Shown: positions 8,626-17,995, numbered from the stretch's first letter. The stretch: 48,944 bases of DNA from Peptococcaceae bacterium BRH_c23 (GCA_000961805.1 LADV01000011.1:1-48944); one strand, 5' to 3'. A program made the numbers and translations. The notes: generated by a model from the letters alone, not told the origin.

Positions 8626-9448
8626 AAGGGGGATAGAAACGACATAGTATATTATACTGCACCGTTAGAGTATGCTGTAGAGAAAGACAATATATTGTAT
8701 ACAAAGGATAAGCAAGTAATTAAACGAGAAAATATAAAAAGCAAATTCAAACATGATCAGAAAAAGTTAGAAGAAAATAAAGATATTATTAAAAGAGTAA
8801 AAAAAGAAGATCATTTCAAGATTAAGGAGTGGATGTGTGGCTATAATGGGCAAATAAGCGGAGAAAGCGGATATGGTGGAATATACGATACCTATTCATA
8901 TGTCAACGATAGGTATGGTTCAGGATGGACAGCAAATTGGCAAAGATATTTAAATGTTACACCTCGTTTACAAAATGACCTTGAATCAGGTGCAAATAAC
9001 TGTACACTTTCTTCAATTACTATGGTATTTGATTATCATAGAAGTCGGGGAATCTGGAATACCTTCAAGCATTAGTACTCTTTACAGCAATGTTAGAAGT
9101 ATTGCTGTAGGATATGGATATACATTCAGTGGCGGAACAAATCCGACATACGCAGATGATATTGTTACTGATTTGTGGCATCAATATGGGCATTCAACAG
9201 GGAGAGGGAATAACGATTATGTATTGAGTTGGAGCACGGCAGAGGCAGAAATCGACCAAGATAGGCCTTTTGTCTTTAATTTGCCAAATGGTTATTACGC
9301 AAATCACTCTGTATGTGTTACGGGGTATATCATATATAATAGTACTAAAGAATTTTTCAAAGTTAATGATAACTGGACAACCTCGAGTAGGTTTATAGAT
9401 TGGGAAGCTGTTTCATTCGGAAGTTTTACCAAGATATTTCCATCGTGA
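8626..9448 (+). pseudogene. C39-like papain-fold peptidase, frame-broken
   Basis: Two overlapping frames read as one protein of about 260 residues: the first to about 9050 (GANNCTLSSITMVFDYHRS), the second from there (GIPSSISTLYSNVRSIAVGYG ... NHSVCVTGYIIY ... FFKVNDNW). The Cys of NNCTLSS, the His of ANHSVCVTGY and the Asn/Asp of VNDNW fit a C39_2-type cysteine peptidase fold. The frames meet at a G4 run near 9053, so one base gained there explains the break. The start is unclear: AAAGGGGG at 8626 precedes no standard codon at good distance, and a TTG lies at 8695. AT-rich compared with its neighbours. Confidence 0.6.
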
Positions 9449-9483
9449 TAATAAATATTAGTACAGTATATTGAATTAGTGAA

Positions 9484-9528
9484 AAGTGAGTGGAATGCAT
9501 GATACATTAATGTTATATCCACTCACTT
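9484..9528 (+). terminator. Hairpin after the C39-like gene
   Basis: AAGTGAGTGGA pairs with TCCACTCACTT across a 23-base loop and is followed by TCTTCCC. It is a likely transcription end for the broken peptidase gene. Confidence 0.55.
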
Positions 9529-9607
9529 CTTCCCATATTATAAAAAAAGAACTCCTAACGTTTTTAATATCTGAGTTGTTTTGTAGCCAAGTAGGGAGAG
9601 AGATATA

Positions 9608-10119
9608 ATGAGACAATTAATATTCAATGTCACTGTAATAATTGTAATTATTACTTTAAGTTACCTACTCGCATTTTTTTTAATAAAAAAAAGAATTTTC
9701 TTATATATTCAATAATTGCCCTAAGTTTACTATGGGGGGGTTTAGGGACTTCAGTTTTTAAATATATAAGTAGTCAGCAACTCAGATTACCTTTTGACAT
9801 AATATTTAATCCGGTAGTTGAGCATAAGGATTCTTTTGAGAATGAGACTCTAGTATTGCCTTTACCTGAACATACAGCATTTACATATCGTTACTCTGAA
9901 AATGCGGCTGCATATTATACTACATTATCAGAGGAAGATATAATAAAATTCTTTAAAAATCTTGCCAGCAAAGATAGTTTTATTAGTGAGAATCCCAATT
10001 TGAACAATGAAAAAATAATACTTAAATTTACTTATAAAAATACACCTTATATTGTAGGCTTATCTAAAAGTATTAAGCCAAAAGGTTACTACCTATATGT
10101 TGAATCAAATTTAAAGTAA
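9608..10119 (+). pseudogene. Small membrane-anchored protein, frame-broken
   Basis: An ATG at 9608 after GGGAGAGAG opens a frame of 35 codons with one strong membrane segment (FNVTVIIVIITLSYLLAFF). A second frame, open across the same stretch, continues as IIALSLLWGGLGTSVFKY and runs to 10119 (HTAFTYRYSENAAAYYTTLS ... KGYYLYVESNLK). The two join at a T8/A8 homopolymer near 9675-9692. Read as one protein it has about 170 residues with two N-terminal membrane helices and a small extracytoplasmic domain. I do not recognise the family. The same kind of break occurs in the gene before it. Confidence 0.5.
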
Positions 10120-10264
10120 ATTAATTTGGATATAAATTTAGTTGGGGTATTAAAATATTTGACTTAATATGAATATTTTAGGCAACTTTTCTTTATATAG
10201 TGCTTCTAATGAGACCGATCTTTAATAATAGACAAGTACAAGATTTTAAGGTAGTATTTATGAG

Positions 10265-10960
10265 TTAAACCAATAAATATTTCGAGCGCACGTCTTCATT
10301 TTCAGCTAACTCCTCGACGGTCCCTTCAAAACGTACTTGTCCCCGTTCTAGGACATAACACCGATCGGCCAATTTTAAGGCAGATTTGAGATTTTGTTCT
10401 GCTAAGAGAATTGATATTCCAGTTGAACAAAGCTGGAGAATTTGCTCTTCCAATTCTCGAACGATCAAAGGTGCTAGCCCCTCGGTCGGCTCATCCAAAA
10501 TCAGAAGCTCCGGGTTTCCAAGCAGAGCCCTAGCAATACTTAACATTTGCTGTTCTCCTCCGCTTAAGTTCCCACCTCTACGATTCTCTACTCTTTTCAG
10601 AACGGGGAATAAGCCATGAACTTTAGCCAAATCCCAAGCACCCGGTTTAATTCCTGCTGCGATCTCGAGATTTTCACGTACAGACAAGTCTGCGAAGATC
10701 CGGCGGTTATCAGGGACAAAGCTAATTCCTAATTTAACCATGCGGTTGGTAGCAACCTTGGTAATTTCCTGGCCTTTAAAAAAGATTTGTCCGGTTTTCG
10801 GCGGGGTAAGTCCAATAATGCTCTTAAGTGTCGTTGTCTTGCCTACCCCGTTACGACCAAGCAGGCAGACTACTTCTCCTTTACTTACCTGTAAGGATAA
10901 ACCGAATAAGATATGACTTAACCCGTAATAGGTGTGAATGTCTCTAACGTCTAACATCAT
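10265..10960 (-). CDS. livF: Branched-chain amino acid ABC transporter ATPase LivF
   Basis: A 231-residue ABC ATPase. Walker A is GRNGVGKTT, the signature LSGGEQQMLSIARALL, Walker B LLILDEPTEGLAP, and the switch His is replaced by the Gln tract AEQNLKSAL typical of LivF. It forms a cytosolic heterodimer with LivG to power uptake through LivH-LivM. It is the last gene of the minus-strand liv operon and overlaps the end of livG by 4 bp. No terminator is evident directly after it. Confidence 0.92.
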   Translation of the reverse strand: MMLDVRDIHTYYGLSHILFGLSLQVSKGEVVCLLGRNGVGKTTTLKSIIGLTPPKTGQIFFKGQEITKVATNRMVKLGISFVPDNRRIFADLSVRENLEIAAGIKPGAWDLAKVHGLFPVLKRVENRRGGNLSGGEQQMLSIARALLGNPELLILDEPTEGLAPLIVRELEEQILQLCSTGISILLAEQNLKSALKLADRCYVLERGQVRFEGTVEELAENEDVRSKYLLV

Positions 10961-11694
10961 TCCGCTTCCCCCAAATAGGCATTTTGCACAGATTTATCGT
11001 TTCTGATATCTTCCGGCAGACCCTGAGCAATGGTTTTACCCTGATGAAGAACCATTATTTTTTGGGCAACATCAAAAACTAATTCCATATCGTGCTCAGT
11101 GAGCAGAATGGTAAGGCCTTTTTCCTGGGATAACCGCTTAATTAGATTGACTATTTTGCGGGTTTCTTCTGACGACATCCCAGCAGTTGGTTCATCTAAG
11201 AGTAAGAGTTCGGGTTTGCTACCCAGTGCAATCGCAATTTCTAGGACTTTTTGATCCCCATAAGAGAGAGAACTGCACGAACGATCTTTAAATTCAAACA
11301 GTCCGAAACTTTCTAAAACCTCTAATGACTCTTCAATAAGGAGTTTTTTGGAGGGTCTGAAAAATTTGCGATCCAAGCGATGTTTAGCGATGACAGAGGT
11401 TTGCACGTTTTCAAAAACCGTAAGACTTTGGAAAATATTGATTAACTGAAAGGATCTGGCCATACCTTTATGGCAAATCGTATAGGGTGCTGAGTTTGTA
11501 ATATCTTGACCCTGGAATTTGATATGGCCGGAATCGGCCTGCAGGTGTCCGGTTATTAAGTTGAATAAGGTGGATTTCCCTGCGCCATTGGGACCAATGA
11601 CTGCCACCACTTCTCCCTTCGGAACCGAGAGGTGAGCATCCGAGATGGCTTGAAATCCATCGAAGGCTTTCCTAAGCTGTTCAACCTGAAGCAT
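10957..11694 (-). CDS. livG: Branched-chain amino acid ABC transporter ATPase LivG
   Basis: About 245 residues. Walker A GPNGAGKST, signature SYGDQKVLEIAIAL, Walker B LLLLDEPTAGM and H-loop TEHDM are present, with the C-terminal GKTIAQGLPEDIRND tract usual for LivG. The ATG at 11694 is preferred because GAGGAG lies 9 bases upstream, while the longer open frame would overlap livM substantially. Partner of LivF, and of the membrane proteins encoded next upstream. Substrates of such systems range from Leu/Ile/Val to amides and short organic acids, so the name describes the family. Confidence 0.92.
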   Translation of the reverse strand: MLQVEQLRKAFDGFQAISDAHLSVPKGEVVAVIGPNGAGKSTLFNLITGHLQADSGHIKFQGQDITNSAPYTICHKGMARSFQLINIFQSLTVFENVQTSVIAKHRLDRKFFRPSKKLLIEESLEVLESFGLFEFKDRSCSSLSYGDQKVLEIAIALGSKPELLLLDEPTAGMSSEETRKIVNLIKRLSQEKGLTILLTEHDMELVFDVAQKIMVLHQGKTIAQGLPEDIRNDKSVQNAYLGEAE

Positions 11695-11695
11695 G

Positions 11696-12682
11696 CTAAT
11701 TCTCTCCTCTCTTACTCCGGTTTTTGCCATAACTCTCCATTAAATAACCAAGAATACCTTGAGGCAAGAAGAGTACAAGGATCAGCAGCAGCAGACCAAG
11801 GACAAGCAGCCAATATTCTGTGTACAGACCAACGACCATCGACAAAAGGACTAAAATCCCAGCCCCTAACGTTGGGCCCATAAAAACAGTAAGGCCTCCC
11901 ATTAAGCACATGATCAGGATTTCAGCCGATTTGTTCCAAAATAACAGGGAGGGGGCTACAGAGCGTTCCACTAAGACAAATAGAACACCCGCAATGCCAG
12001 CGAAGAATCCAGCAATCACAAAGGCTGTCAGACGGTGCCGTTTGACATTGATTCCGACACTTTCAGAACGCACGGGGTTGTCACGAGTAGCAAGTAATAT
12101 GAGACCAAATGGCGACTTGGTGATCAGATAGAGAATTGCGAGAGTGATGACTAGAACCGCAAGAGTCGTATAATAGACTGAATTTATGGAGGACAAGAAT
12201 TCCGGAACGGGTATGGCATGGATGCCGTTGTCTCCCTCAGTCAGTGCATTCCAGCGGTAAACAATTGCCCAGACCAACTGGCCTAAAGCTAGAGTAAGCA
12301 TACCGAAATAGAGGCCCCTTAAACGTACGCAAAACCAGCCGATCACTAAAGCTATGAGTGCAGCAATCAGGGGGGCGAGCAAGACTGCGACAGCAAATGG
12401 CCAAGACGTTTTGGTCATCACGATCGCTACAGTATAGGCACCAACCCCGAAAAATACGCCATGGTGTAAATGTAGAAGTCCTCCGTAACCGAGAACCAGG
12501 TTCAAACTGGAGGCTAGTAAAGCGGTTGTAAAAACAGTCGCCAACAAGTAGACATAATATTGAGTGAGCATCCTAGGGATCATCAGAAGTATCAAAATTC
12601 CGGATACTGACAAACCTAGGCCTAGATAAGTGCTCAATTTTCCTTTCGGATTCTCAATTGATTTCAAGTTATTCGTGGACAT
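11696..12682 (-). CDS. livM: Branched-chain amino acid ABC transporter permease LivM
   Basis: A 328-residue membrane protein with about ten hydrophobic segments. The LivM permease motif is seen as LNLVLGYGGLLHLHHGVFFGVGAY near residue 60, and a coupling-loop region occurs at TRDNPVRSESVGINVKRHRL. It pairs with LivH to form the channel. The ATG start is in place relative to livH (18 bp gap). The C-terminus ends about where livG begins. Confidence 0.9.
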   Translation of the reverse strand: MSTNNLKSIENPKGKLSTYLGLGLSVSGILILLMIPRMLTQYYVYLLATVFTTALLASSLNLVLGYGGLLHLHHGVFFGVGAYTVAIVMTKTSWPFAVAVLLAPLIAALIALVIGWFCVRLRGLYFGMLTLALGQLVWAIVYRWNALTEGDNGIHAIPVPEFLSSINSVYYTTLAVLVITLAILYLITKSPFGLILLATRDNPVRSESVGINVKRHRLTAFVIAGFFAGIAGVLFVLVERSVAPSLLFWNKSAEILIMCLMGGLTVFMGPTLGAGILVLLSMVVGLYTEYWLLVLGLLLLILVLFLPQGILGYLMESYGKNRSKRGEN

Positions 12683-12699
12683 ATCTGACGTTCCTTTCT

Positions 12700-13578
12700 C
12701 TACCAGGCAGATTTTAGTAAACCAGAGGGTCGTACGATCAGGAGAACACCCGCTATAATATAGGGGATAATAATGGCAATGCCTGGAATAAACAAAATTC
12801 CAAAGGCCTCCCCAACCCCCATAATAATAGAACTAATCAGTGCACCCCAGATGTTTCCTAGGCCACCTATTACCACGATCAAGAAAGCATAAATGATAAT
12901 GCTAGCATCCATACCCATTGAAATGGTGGTCGTTGGCGCAATCAAAGCCCCTCCCAACCCGGCGAGCCAGCCACCCAAGGCAAAAACCATCGCAAACACA
13001 CGGGTGCTGTTAATCCCTAAAACATCGACCATTTCACGGTCGGTAGCCGTTGCACGGCAGATTTTGCCAAGCTGAGTTTTTGATAAGAACAACCATAACC
13101 CAAGGGCAACAATCGGTCCCATAACCAGAAGGAAAGCATTATACCAGGGAAGGGATGCCCCCCATAGATTGAAGGACCCCCTCAAAACTCCAGGGATATC
13201 CATCGATTTATATTCTGTTCCCCAAATTATCTTGACAAGATCTCCAGCAATCAGCACTAGGGAATAGGTCAAGAGCATCTGAATTAAATGATCTCGGTTA
13301 TAGATAAATCGAAGCAGCCCTCGCTCAATTACCAGACTGATGAGCATCACTGCGAGAGGAGCAACCAACAGGGCTAACCAAAAACCATAAGGACCTTGCC
13401 CAAAAACGGTTGAAACTGAGTAAGCAATAAAGGCGCCTACCATATAAAGTGCACCGTGCGCAAAATTCGTAATTCTTAACACTCCAAAGATGAGAGTGAG
13501 CCCTGCAGAGACAATAAAGAAAATCATCCCCCTGCTCAGACCAATAAAAAACTGGCTAGCGAGTGTGGCAAAATCCAT
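12700..13578 (-). CDS. livH: Branched-chain amino acid ABC transporter permease LivH
   Basis: A 292-residue polytopic membrane protein with the LivH hallmarks GLTLIFGVLRITNFAHGALYM at the N-terminus and an EAA-like loop ATATDREMVDVLGINSTRVF. Length is normal for the family. It follows the binding protein gene on the minus strand after a 200-bp gap holding hairpins, and is tightly linked to livM. Confidence 0.92.
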   Translation of the reverse strand: MDFATLASQFFIGLSRGMIFFIVSAGLTLIFGVLRITNFAHGALYMVGAFIAYSVSTVFGQGPYGFWLALLVAPLAVMLISLVIERGLLRFIYNRDHLIQMLLTYSLVLIAGDLVKIIWGTEYKSMDIPGVLRGSFNLWGASLPWYNAFLLVMGPIVALGLWLFLSKTQLGKICRATATDREMVDVLGINSTRVFAMVFALGGWLAGLGGALIAPTTTISMGMDASIIIYAFLIVVIGGLGNIWGALISSIIMGVGEAFGILFIPGIAIIIPYIIAGVLLIVRPSGLLKSAW

Positions 13579-13673
13579 GGGTAATCTCCCCCGTCATCAT
13601 GATTTAAAGAAAACTTGACTAGCGCCAAGCCTTCCAGGCGCAGGCGGTCGCCTTAGTTGCACTTATGCTTCCA

Positions 13674-13746
13674 GAAAGTATATAAACTTTAGTTTATACT
13701 TTCTGACTAGTAGCGTAAAGGGCGGCACCATACAGCACCGCCCTTT
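13674..13746 (-). terminator. Hairpins between livK and livH
   Basis: Two structures: AGAAAGTATA...TATACTTTCT (13674-13705) and AAAGGGCGG...CCGCCCTTT (13717-13746). Neither is followed by a long T-run in the livK direction, so they probably cause partial termination or 3'-end protection. This would let livK be made in excess over the permease and ATPase genes, as is common for binding-protein transporters. Confidence 0.5.
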
Positions 13747-13779
13747 TATCTTTTTCCAATTTCTTGACATTATCGGATA

Positions 13780-15021
13780 CTATTTTGATCTAGCCTTGAG
13801 GATTGCGTCAATCGAAGGCATAATTTCTTCAGGACTCAGAGTGTGAAGATCTTTACCCGTAAAGGTACCATTGACTTTGGCAACGACACCATAGGACATG
13901 GGAATTGCGACCTGATGATCTTCTTTACGAAGGGTAGCCTTGCCGACTGGAGTATCGATGGTTAATCCTTCCATAGCGTCAATAATCTTTTCCTTGTCGG
14001 TACTTCCAGCCTTTTCAATCGCTTGACCGAGGAATTTACCTCCCATGTAACCATACAAAGCAAAGGCTGCGGGTTCACGATTATATTCCTTCTTAAAGGC
14101 TTCTACAAAGGCCTTGTTTTCAGGTGTGTCAGGATAATTATGCAGATAAGGATTAGTACCCATGACACCCTCGGGAGCTTGATCTCCCAGTGGTCTTAGG
14201 GTAGCGGGGTCGTAACTGGTGTGTGCCCAAACTGGAATTTCTTGAATTAACCCGGTTGCTTTAACTGCTTTCATGAAGGCAACCATGTCTGCTCCCCCGG
14301 TACCAACCACTAGAACATCGGGTTTAGCACTGCGAATAGCGTTGATGTAAGGAGTGAAATCCGTTTCCCCTACACGCCACCAGGATTCTTCCATTTTCTT
14401 AACGTCAGGTTTAATGGTTGTCAGGTTAGACCAGAGGTTATTAATCACTGAATGACCATATTCATAATCACTGCCAGCTAACCAGATTTTTTTGTAGGGG
14501 GTCTTGGAGAGTTGGACAGCACCTGCTTTACCGATAATCGCAGTATTTGGCAATGTGCTAAATACATAGCGATGACCTGCTTCTCCAGTGATTCTGTCAC
14601 TCATTCCGCCCCAGACGATGAAAGGTACTTTACTTTCTTTAGCATATTGCGAAACAGCTAAAGAACCTGCACTATTCGTTGTTCCTGCCAGAAAATCGAC
14701 TTGTTCACGCATTACGAGTTCTTTAGCCCAGCTCGTTGATTTGTCCGGTTTAAATTCGTCGTCACGAGTGACAAATTCGATTTTCGGACCACCTTTATCC
14801 GCAAACTCTTTGACTGCCAGTTTGAAGCCATCTAAAGAGTCTTTGGCATACACAGCTGCACCGCCAGTATACGTATCTACAATTCCAACTTTAATTGGTT
14901 TTTGCTCTGTCTTGGGAGTTGCGCTGCTTGCACACCCTGAAGCCAATAAGGCTGTAATCAGGAGCGTGGACCCTAATCGAATTAAATTTTGTGATTTCCT
15001 CTTACCTGCCATCCTAACCAT
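13780..15021 (-). CDS. livK: Branched-chain amino acid type substrate-binding lipoprotein LivK
   Basis: A 413-residue periplasmic-binding-fold type I protein. A lipoprotein signal peptide is evident (RLGSTLLITALLASGC, lipidated C30), followed by a Ser/Thr/Pro linker and KPIKVGIVDTYTGGAAVYAK. The ATG at 15021 is preferred because AGGGGG lies upstream; the frame is open further but adds an unlikely leader. It should bind the ligand outside the membrane and feed LivHM. No -35/-10 pair was convincing in the 390 bp upstream. The ligand could be an amino acid, amide or short organic acid. Confidence 0.9.
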   Translation of the reverse strand: MVRMAGKRKSQNLIRLGSTLLITALLASGCASSATPKTEQKPIKVGIVDTYTGGAAVYAKDSLDGFKLAVKEFADKGGPKIEFVTRDDEFKPDKSTSWAKELVMREQVDFLAGTTNSAGSLAVSQYAKESKVPFIVWGGMSDRITGEAGHRYVFSTLPNTAIIGKAGAVQLSKTPYKKIWLAGSDYEYGHSVINNLWSNLTTIKPDVKKMEESWWRVGETDFTPYINAIRSAKPDVLVVGTGGADMVAFMKAVKATGLIQEIPVWAHTSYDPATLRPLGDQAPEGVMGTNPYLHNYPDTPENKAFVEAFKKEYNREPAAFALYGYMGGKFLGQAIEKAGSTDKEKIIDAMEGLTIDTPVGKATLRKEDHQVAIPMSYGVVAKVNGTFTGKDLHTLSPEEIMPSIDAILKARSK

Positions 15022-15409
15022 ACTATTTCCCCCTAAATCTTTAGTTTGTTTAAACGTAAATAGAGATCTTCTTATTCTCTTCACCGTTCCCGATCTATCG
15101 ATCGTTTCTCTCCATCCTACCATACTTCCTTTCAAATTTTAATTAATTCTTTGCTTAATTCTTAACAAATCGTACCAGCCGAGGATACGGCTTCACGTAT
15201 AAAAGAATATGTTCGAATTATAACAGGTGTATGTAGAACAGACAATACTAATTTATGGTGTATTAAAACACTAGTATTTGGAACATAGTAACAGTTATTG
15301 TTGACTTTAAAAAATGGCTGTTAGTAATTTCAAGGGATGTTATAGGAATGAAAACTTAAATTACTGCAATACTAACTACAGTAATGAAGTAACAGGAGGA
15401 ATCTGCACA
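15022..15409. other. Intergenic region between livK and the selenoprotein gene
   Basis: The divergent space between livK (minus) and the small selenoprotein gene (plus). It must hold both promoters. I see AT-rich tracts but no clear regulator site or RNA structure. GGAGGA at 15395-15400 is the ribosome site of the selenoprotein gene. Confidence 0.4.
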
Positions 15410-15637
15410 ATGAAAAATGTAACTATGTTTACCAATAATAGCTGACCATATTGTACAGCGGCGAAGAAGTTTCTTTCGCAAAACAATATTCCTTTTGAAG
15501 AGAAAAATATAAGTACTGATGAGCACGCTTTATTGGAATTACAACGCAGAAACATTAATAGTGTGCCCACTTTCGTGGTGGGGGATGAAACTATAGTTGG
15601 TTTTAACAAGGATAAGATTCTCGCTCTCCTGCATTGA
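15410..15637 (+). CDS. Glutaredoxin-like selenoprotein (TGA = Sec)
   Basis: Read with the TGA at 15443-15445 as selenocysteine, this is a 75-residue thioredoxin-fold protein: MKNVTMFTNNS-U-PYCTAAKKFL, then NIPFEEKNIS and SVPTFVVGDETIVGFNKDKI. UxxC replaces the CxxC of NrdH/glutaredoxin, and the TVP-like loop (SVPTFVV) and GF tract are intact. The ATG follows AGGAGGA. A hairpin GCGAA..AG/UUU/CUUUCGC at 15461-15479, about 15-35 bases past the TGA, is suitably placed for a bacterial SECIS. Likely a cytosolic thiol-disulfide reductant. A conventional gene caller would miss it because of the internal TGA. Confidence 0.8.
15461..15479 (+). promoter_or_regulatory. Putative bacterial SECIS hairpin
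   Basis: GCGAA pairs with UUCGC and AG with CU around a UUU loop, with a two-base bulge. Position just downstream of the in-frame TGA matches the known spacing of SelB-recognised bSECIS elements. The fold was made by eye. Confidence 0.5.
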
Positions 15638-15686
15638 GTTTAGTATATTAATGCAAGAGCTGAATGACCGGATCTGTGGATAAATA

Positions 15687-15721
15687 AGGCTGGATGCAAT
15701 TAGAATGCATCCAGCCTTGTT
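15687..15721. terminator. Bidirectional terminator
   Basis: AAGGCTGGATGCA and TGCATCCAGCCTT form a 13-bp stem around ATTAGAA, followed by GTTT on the plus strand and preceded by A-rich sequence for the minus strand. It serves the selenoprotein gene and the convergent aminotransferase gene. A close relative with the same AAGGCTGGA/TCCAGCCTT ends lies at 37711-37747. Confidence 0.8.
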
Positions 15722-15726
15722 TATTG

Positions 15727-16902
15727 TTATTTCATTTTACCTAATGCCGTTTCTATCCGCTCTAAAGCTTTTTGGATATTCGCTATCGAATTTGCATAGG
15801 AGAAACGCAGGTATCCTTCACCGTAAGAGCCAAAGGCAGTACCCCCTAAACAAGCGACTCCTGCATCATTCAAGAGGTAATCAGCTATTATTTTAGTGTC
15901 TTTGCCAAACGATTTTAGATTGGGGAAGACGTAAAATGATCCCTCTGGCAATAGGCAACTCACTCCAGGAATAGAGTTTAAGCCATTTACCATAATGTCG
16001 CGGCGTTTCTTAAACTCAGCCACCATATTCTCGACTTCGCTTTGTGGCCCCGTTAGTGCTTCCTTACCAGCCATTTGTGTAAATGCAGAGGTACAGGAAT
16101 TAGAATTAACCATCAGTTGAGCAATTCGAGCAGCTATTTCCGGGTGCATAACCCCGTAACCCAACCGCCAACCCGTCATGGCATAAGTTTTCGAGAACCC
16201 GTCTAAGATAATGGTCCAATCTTTCATGCCGGGTAACGAGGCAATGGAAAGGAGGGAGGTGTTGCTATAGACGATCCGATCGTATATTTCATCGGAAAGC
16301 ACGAGTATTTCTTTTCCTCGTACCAAGTCTGCGATTGCTCTGATGTCGTCACTGGTGAGTACGCCCCCAGTAGGATTTCCCGGAGAATTAATAATCAGCA
16401 TTTTGGTTTTAGGTGTAATCAACTGGGCAAGTTCATTAACGTCTAATCGAAACTGGTTTTCTTCACGTAAAGGGATCGGGACAGGTTTTCCGCCAACAAA
16501 GTGAATAACGGATTCATAAATGGGAAAACCGGGATTCGGATAAATTACTTCATCACCTGGATTTACTGTTGCCATGATGGAGAAAAACATGATAGGCTTT
16601 CCGCCGGGGACGATAACCACATCCTCAGCAGAAGCATCGACATTTTTATGGGAGCGAATGTATCCAGCGATCGTTTCCCTGACTTCTGGAATACCGGGAG
16701 CGGGAGTATAGTGGGTATATCCGCTGGTTAGGGCTAGGCAAGCAGCATCAATAATATTCTTAGGAGTGTCAAAGTCTGGTTCACCAATTTCTAGATGGAC
16801 AATATCTTTCCCCTGAGCTTCCAGCTTTTTAGCCTTTGCCAAAACCTCAAAAGCAGTTTCTGTACCGAGCAAGGACATTCTATCCGCAAATACCTTTTTC
16901 AT
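15727..16902 (-). CDS. Class I/II pyridoxal-phosphate aminotransferase
   Basis: A 391-residue fold-type I PLP enzyme of the AspC/AlaA-like group. Visible are the N-terminal EIGEPDFDTPKNI, the NSPGNPTGG loop, the Asp/Tyr pair in LSDEIYDRI, and the Schiff-base Lys in GFSKTYAMTGWRLGYG. It transfers amino groups between an amino acid (Asp, Ala or aromatic) and a 2-oxo acid. It is downstream of, and co-directional with, the 2-hydroxyacid dehydrogenase (37 bp gap), so the two probably act on the same oxo-acid pool. Exact specificity cannot be read from the sequence. Confidence 0.88.
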   Translation of the reverse strand: MKKVFADRMSLLGTETAFEVLAKAKKLEAQGKDIVHLEIGEPDFDTPKNIIDAACLALTSGYTHYTPAPGIPEVRETIAGYIRSHKNVDASAEDVVIVPGGKPIMFFSIMATVNPGDEVIYPNPGFPIYESVIHFVGGKPVPIPLREENQFRLDVNELAQLITPKTKMLIINSPGNPTGGVLTSDDIRAIADLVRGKEILVLSDEIYDRIVYSNTSLLSIASLPGMKDWTIILDGFSKTYAMTGWRLGYGVMHPEIAARIAQLMVNSNSCTSAFTQMAGKEALTGPQSEVENMVAEFKKRRDIMVNGLNSIPGVSCLLPEGSFYVFPNLKSFGKDTKIIADYLLNDAGVACLGGTAFGSYGEGYLRFSYANSIANIQKALERIETALGKMK

Positions 16903-16939
16903 TAAAAACGCACTTCCTTTGTGAATTTTAAGTTGATTT

Positions 16940-17914
16940 CTATTTGTACACTTCGGGGTTTAGACAATTCGGGGGAAGTTCTCCCCTCATGGCTGCTAAA
17001 ATATTGGACACAGCGATTGTGCCCATTTTGGTGCGGGTATCAATTGTAGCGCTGGCAATGTGAGGACAAATGATGGCATTGTCAAGTTCCATTAGCCCTT
17101 CTGAAAATTCAGGTTCGAATTCGTAGACATCAAGACCTGCTCCCCAGATTTCCCCTGATTGTAAAGCCTTCACCAGTGCTGATTCATCCACTACGGGCCC
17201 GCGGGAAGTATTAATTAAAATCGCTGTTTTTTTCATAAGCTTAAACTCTTGTTCACTCATCAAATGGAACGTTTCTGGGAGAAGTGGAGTATGGATTGAA
17301 ACAAAATCTGATTCTTTGAGAAGAGTTTCAAGAGTGACAAATTGACCATCGGTTTCTTTTTCGAATTGAGGGTTAGCTGCTATGTCGGTGTAGAGCACCT
17401 TCATATCGAAGGCCTTTGCCCTCTTAGCAAACGACAAGCCTATTCTTCCGGCACCTATTACTCCAACCGTTTTATTCATTACGTCCTGTCCCAGAAAGAG
17501 CATCGGACCCCAACCTTTATATTTTCCCAGTCTTGTGTACTTATCCGATTCTACCACTCTCCGTGCTACAGAAAATAATAAAGCCCAGGCCATTTCAGCC
17601 GTAGTATCCGTAAGTACACCGGGAGTGTTAGAAACCATAATACCTCGTTCTGTTGCGGAGGGGATATCTATGTTGTTGTAGCCGACAGCATAGTTAGCAA
17701 AGATTTTAGCTCCTTTAGCAGCATCCATTACTTCAGCATCGATTGGATCAGTAAGCAAGCTCAACACAGCATCCCTGCCCTTAACCTTTTCCAATAATTG
17801 CGGTTTTGTAAGAACTTGGCCTGTACGATTAACTTCCATGTCGCAATACTCTGCCAGCATGTCAAGAGCTGGTTTAGGAATTTCATTAGTTACATAAACA
17901 TTCCATCTACTCAT
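16940..17914 (-). CDS. D-2-hydroxyacid dehydrogenase (glyoxylate/hydroxypyruvate reductase-like)
   Basis: About 324 residues of the D-isomer-specific 2-hydroxyacid dehydrogenase family. The NAD-binding site is GVIGAGRIGLSFAKRA, and the catalytic Arg, Glu and His lie in NTSRGPVVDE, DVYEFEPEF and CPHIASATID. GyaR/GhrB-like proteins reduce glyoxylate or hydroxypyruvate to glycolate or D-glycerate, or oxidise 2-hydroxy acids in the reverse direction. ATG at 17914 is chosen because GGAGG lies 6 bases upstream; an in-frame TTG at 17920 touches it. Divergent from panB1 and paired with an aminotransferase. Confidence 0.87.
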   Translation of the reverse strand: MSRWNVYVTNEIPKPALDMLAEYCDMEVNRTGQVLTKPQLLEKVKGRDAVLSLLTDPIDAEVMDAAKGAKIFANYAVGYNNIDIPSATERGIMVSNTPGVLTDTTAEMAWALLFSVARRVVESDKYTRLGKYKGWGPMLFLGQDVMNKTVGVIGAGRIGLSFAKRAKAFDMKVLYTDIAANPQFEKETDGQFVTLETLLKESDFVSIHTPLLPETFHLMSEQEFKLMKKTAILINTSRGPVVDESALVKALQSGEIWGAGLDVYEFEPEFSEGLMELDNAIICPHIASATIDTRTKMGTIAVSNILAAMRGELPPNCLNPEVYK

Positions 17915-17995
17915 GTTCAACCTCCGATATTTAAGTCTAGTTAACTCTTAAATCATATATTAATATTAATCCCAAATGCAAGGCGTATTATGCTC

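Noticed and set aside
4241..15243. TAGAACAGACA shared by the regions upstream of glcD (about 4241) and livK (about 15233)
   Set aside because: Only 11 bases, opposite orientation relative to the genes, and flanks differ; chance is a fair explanation.
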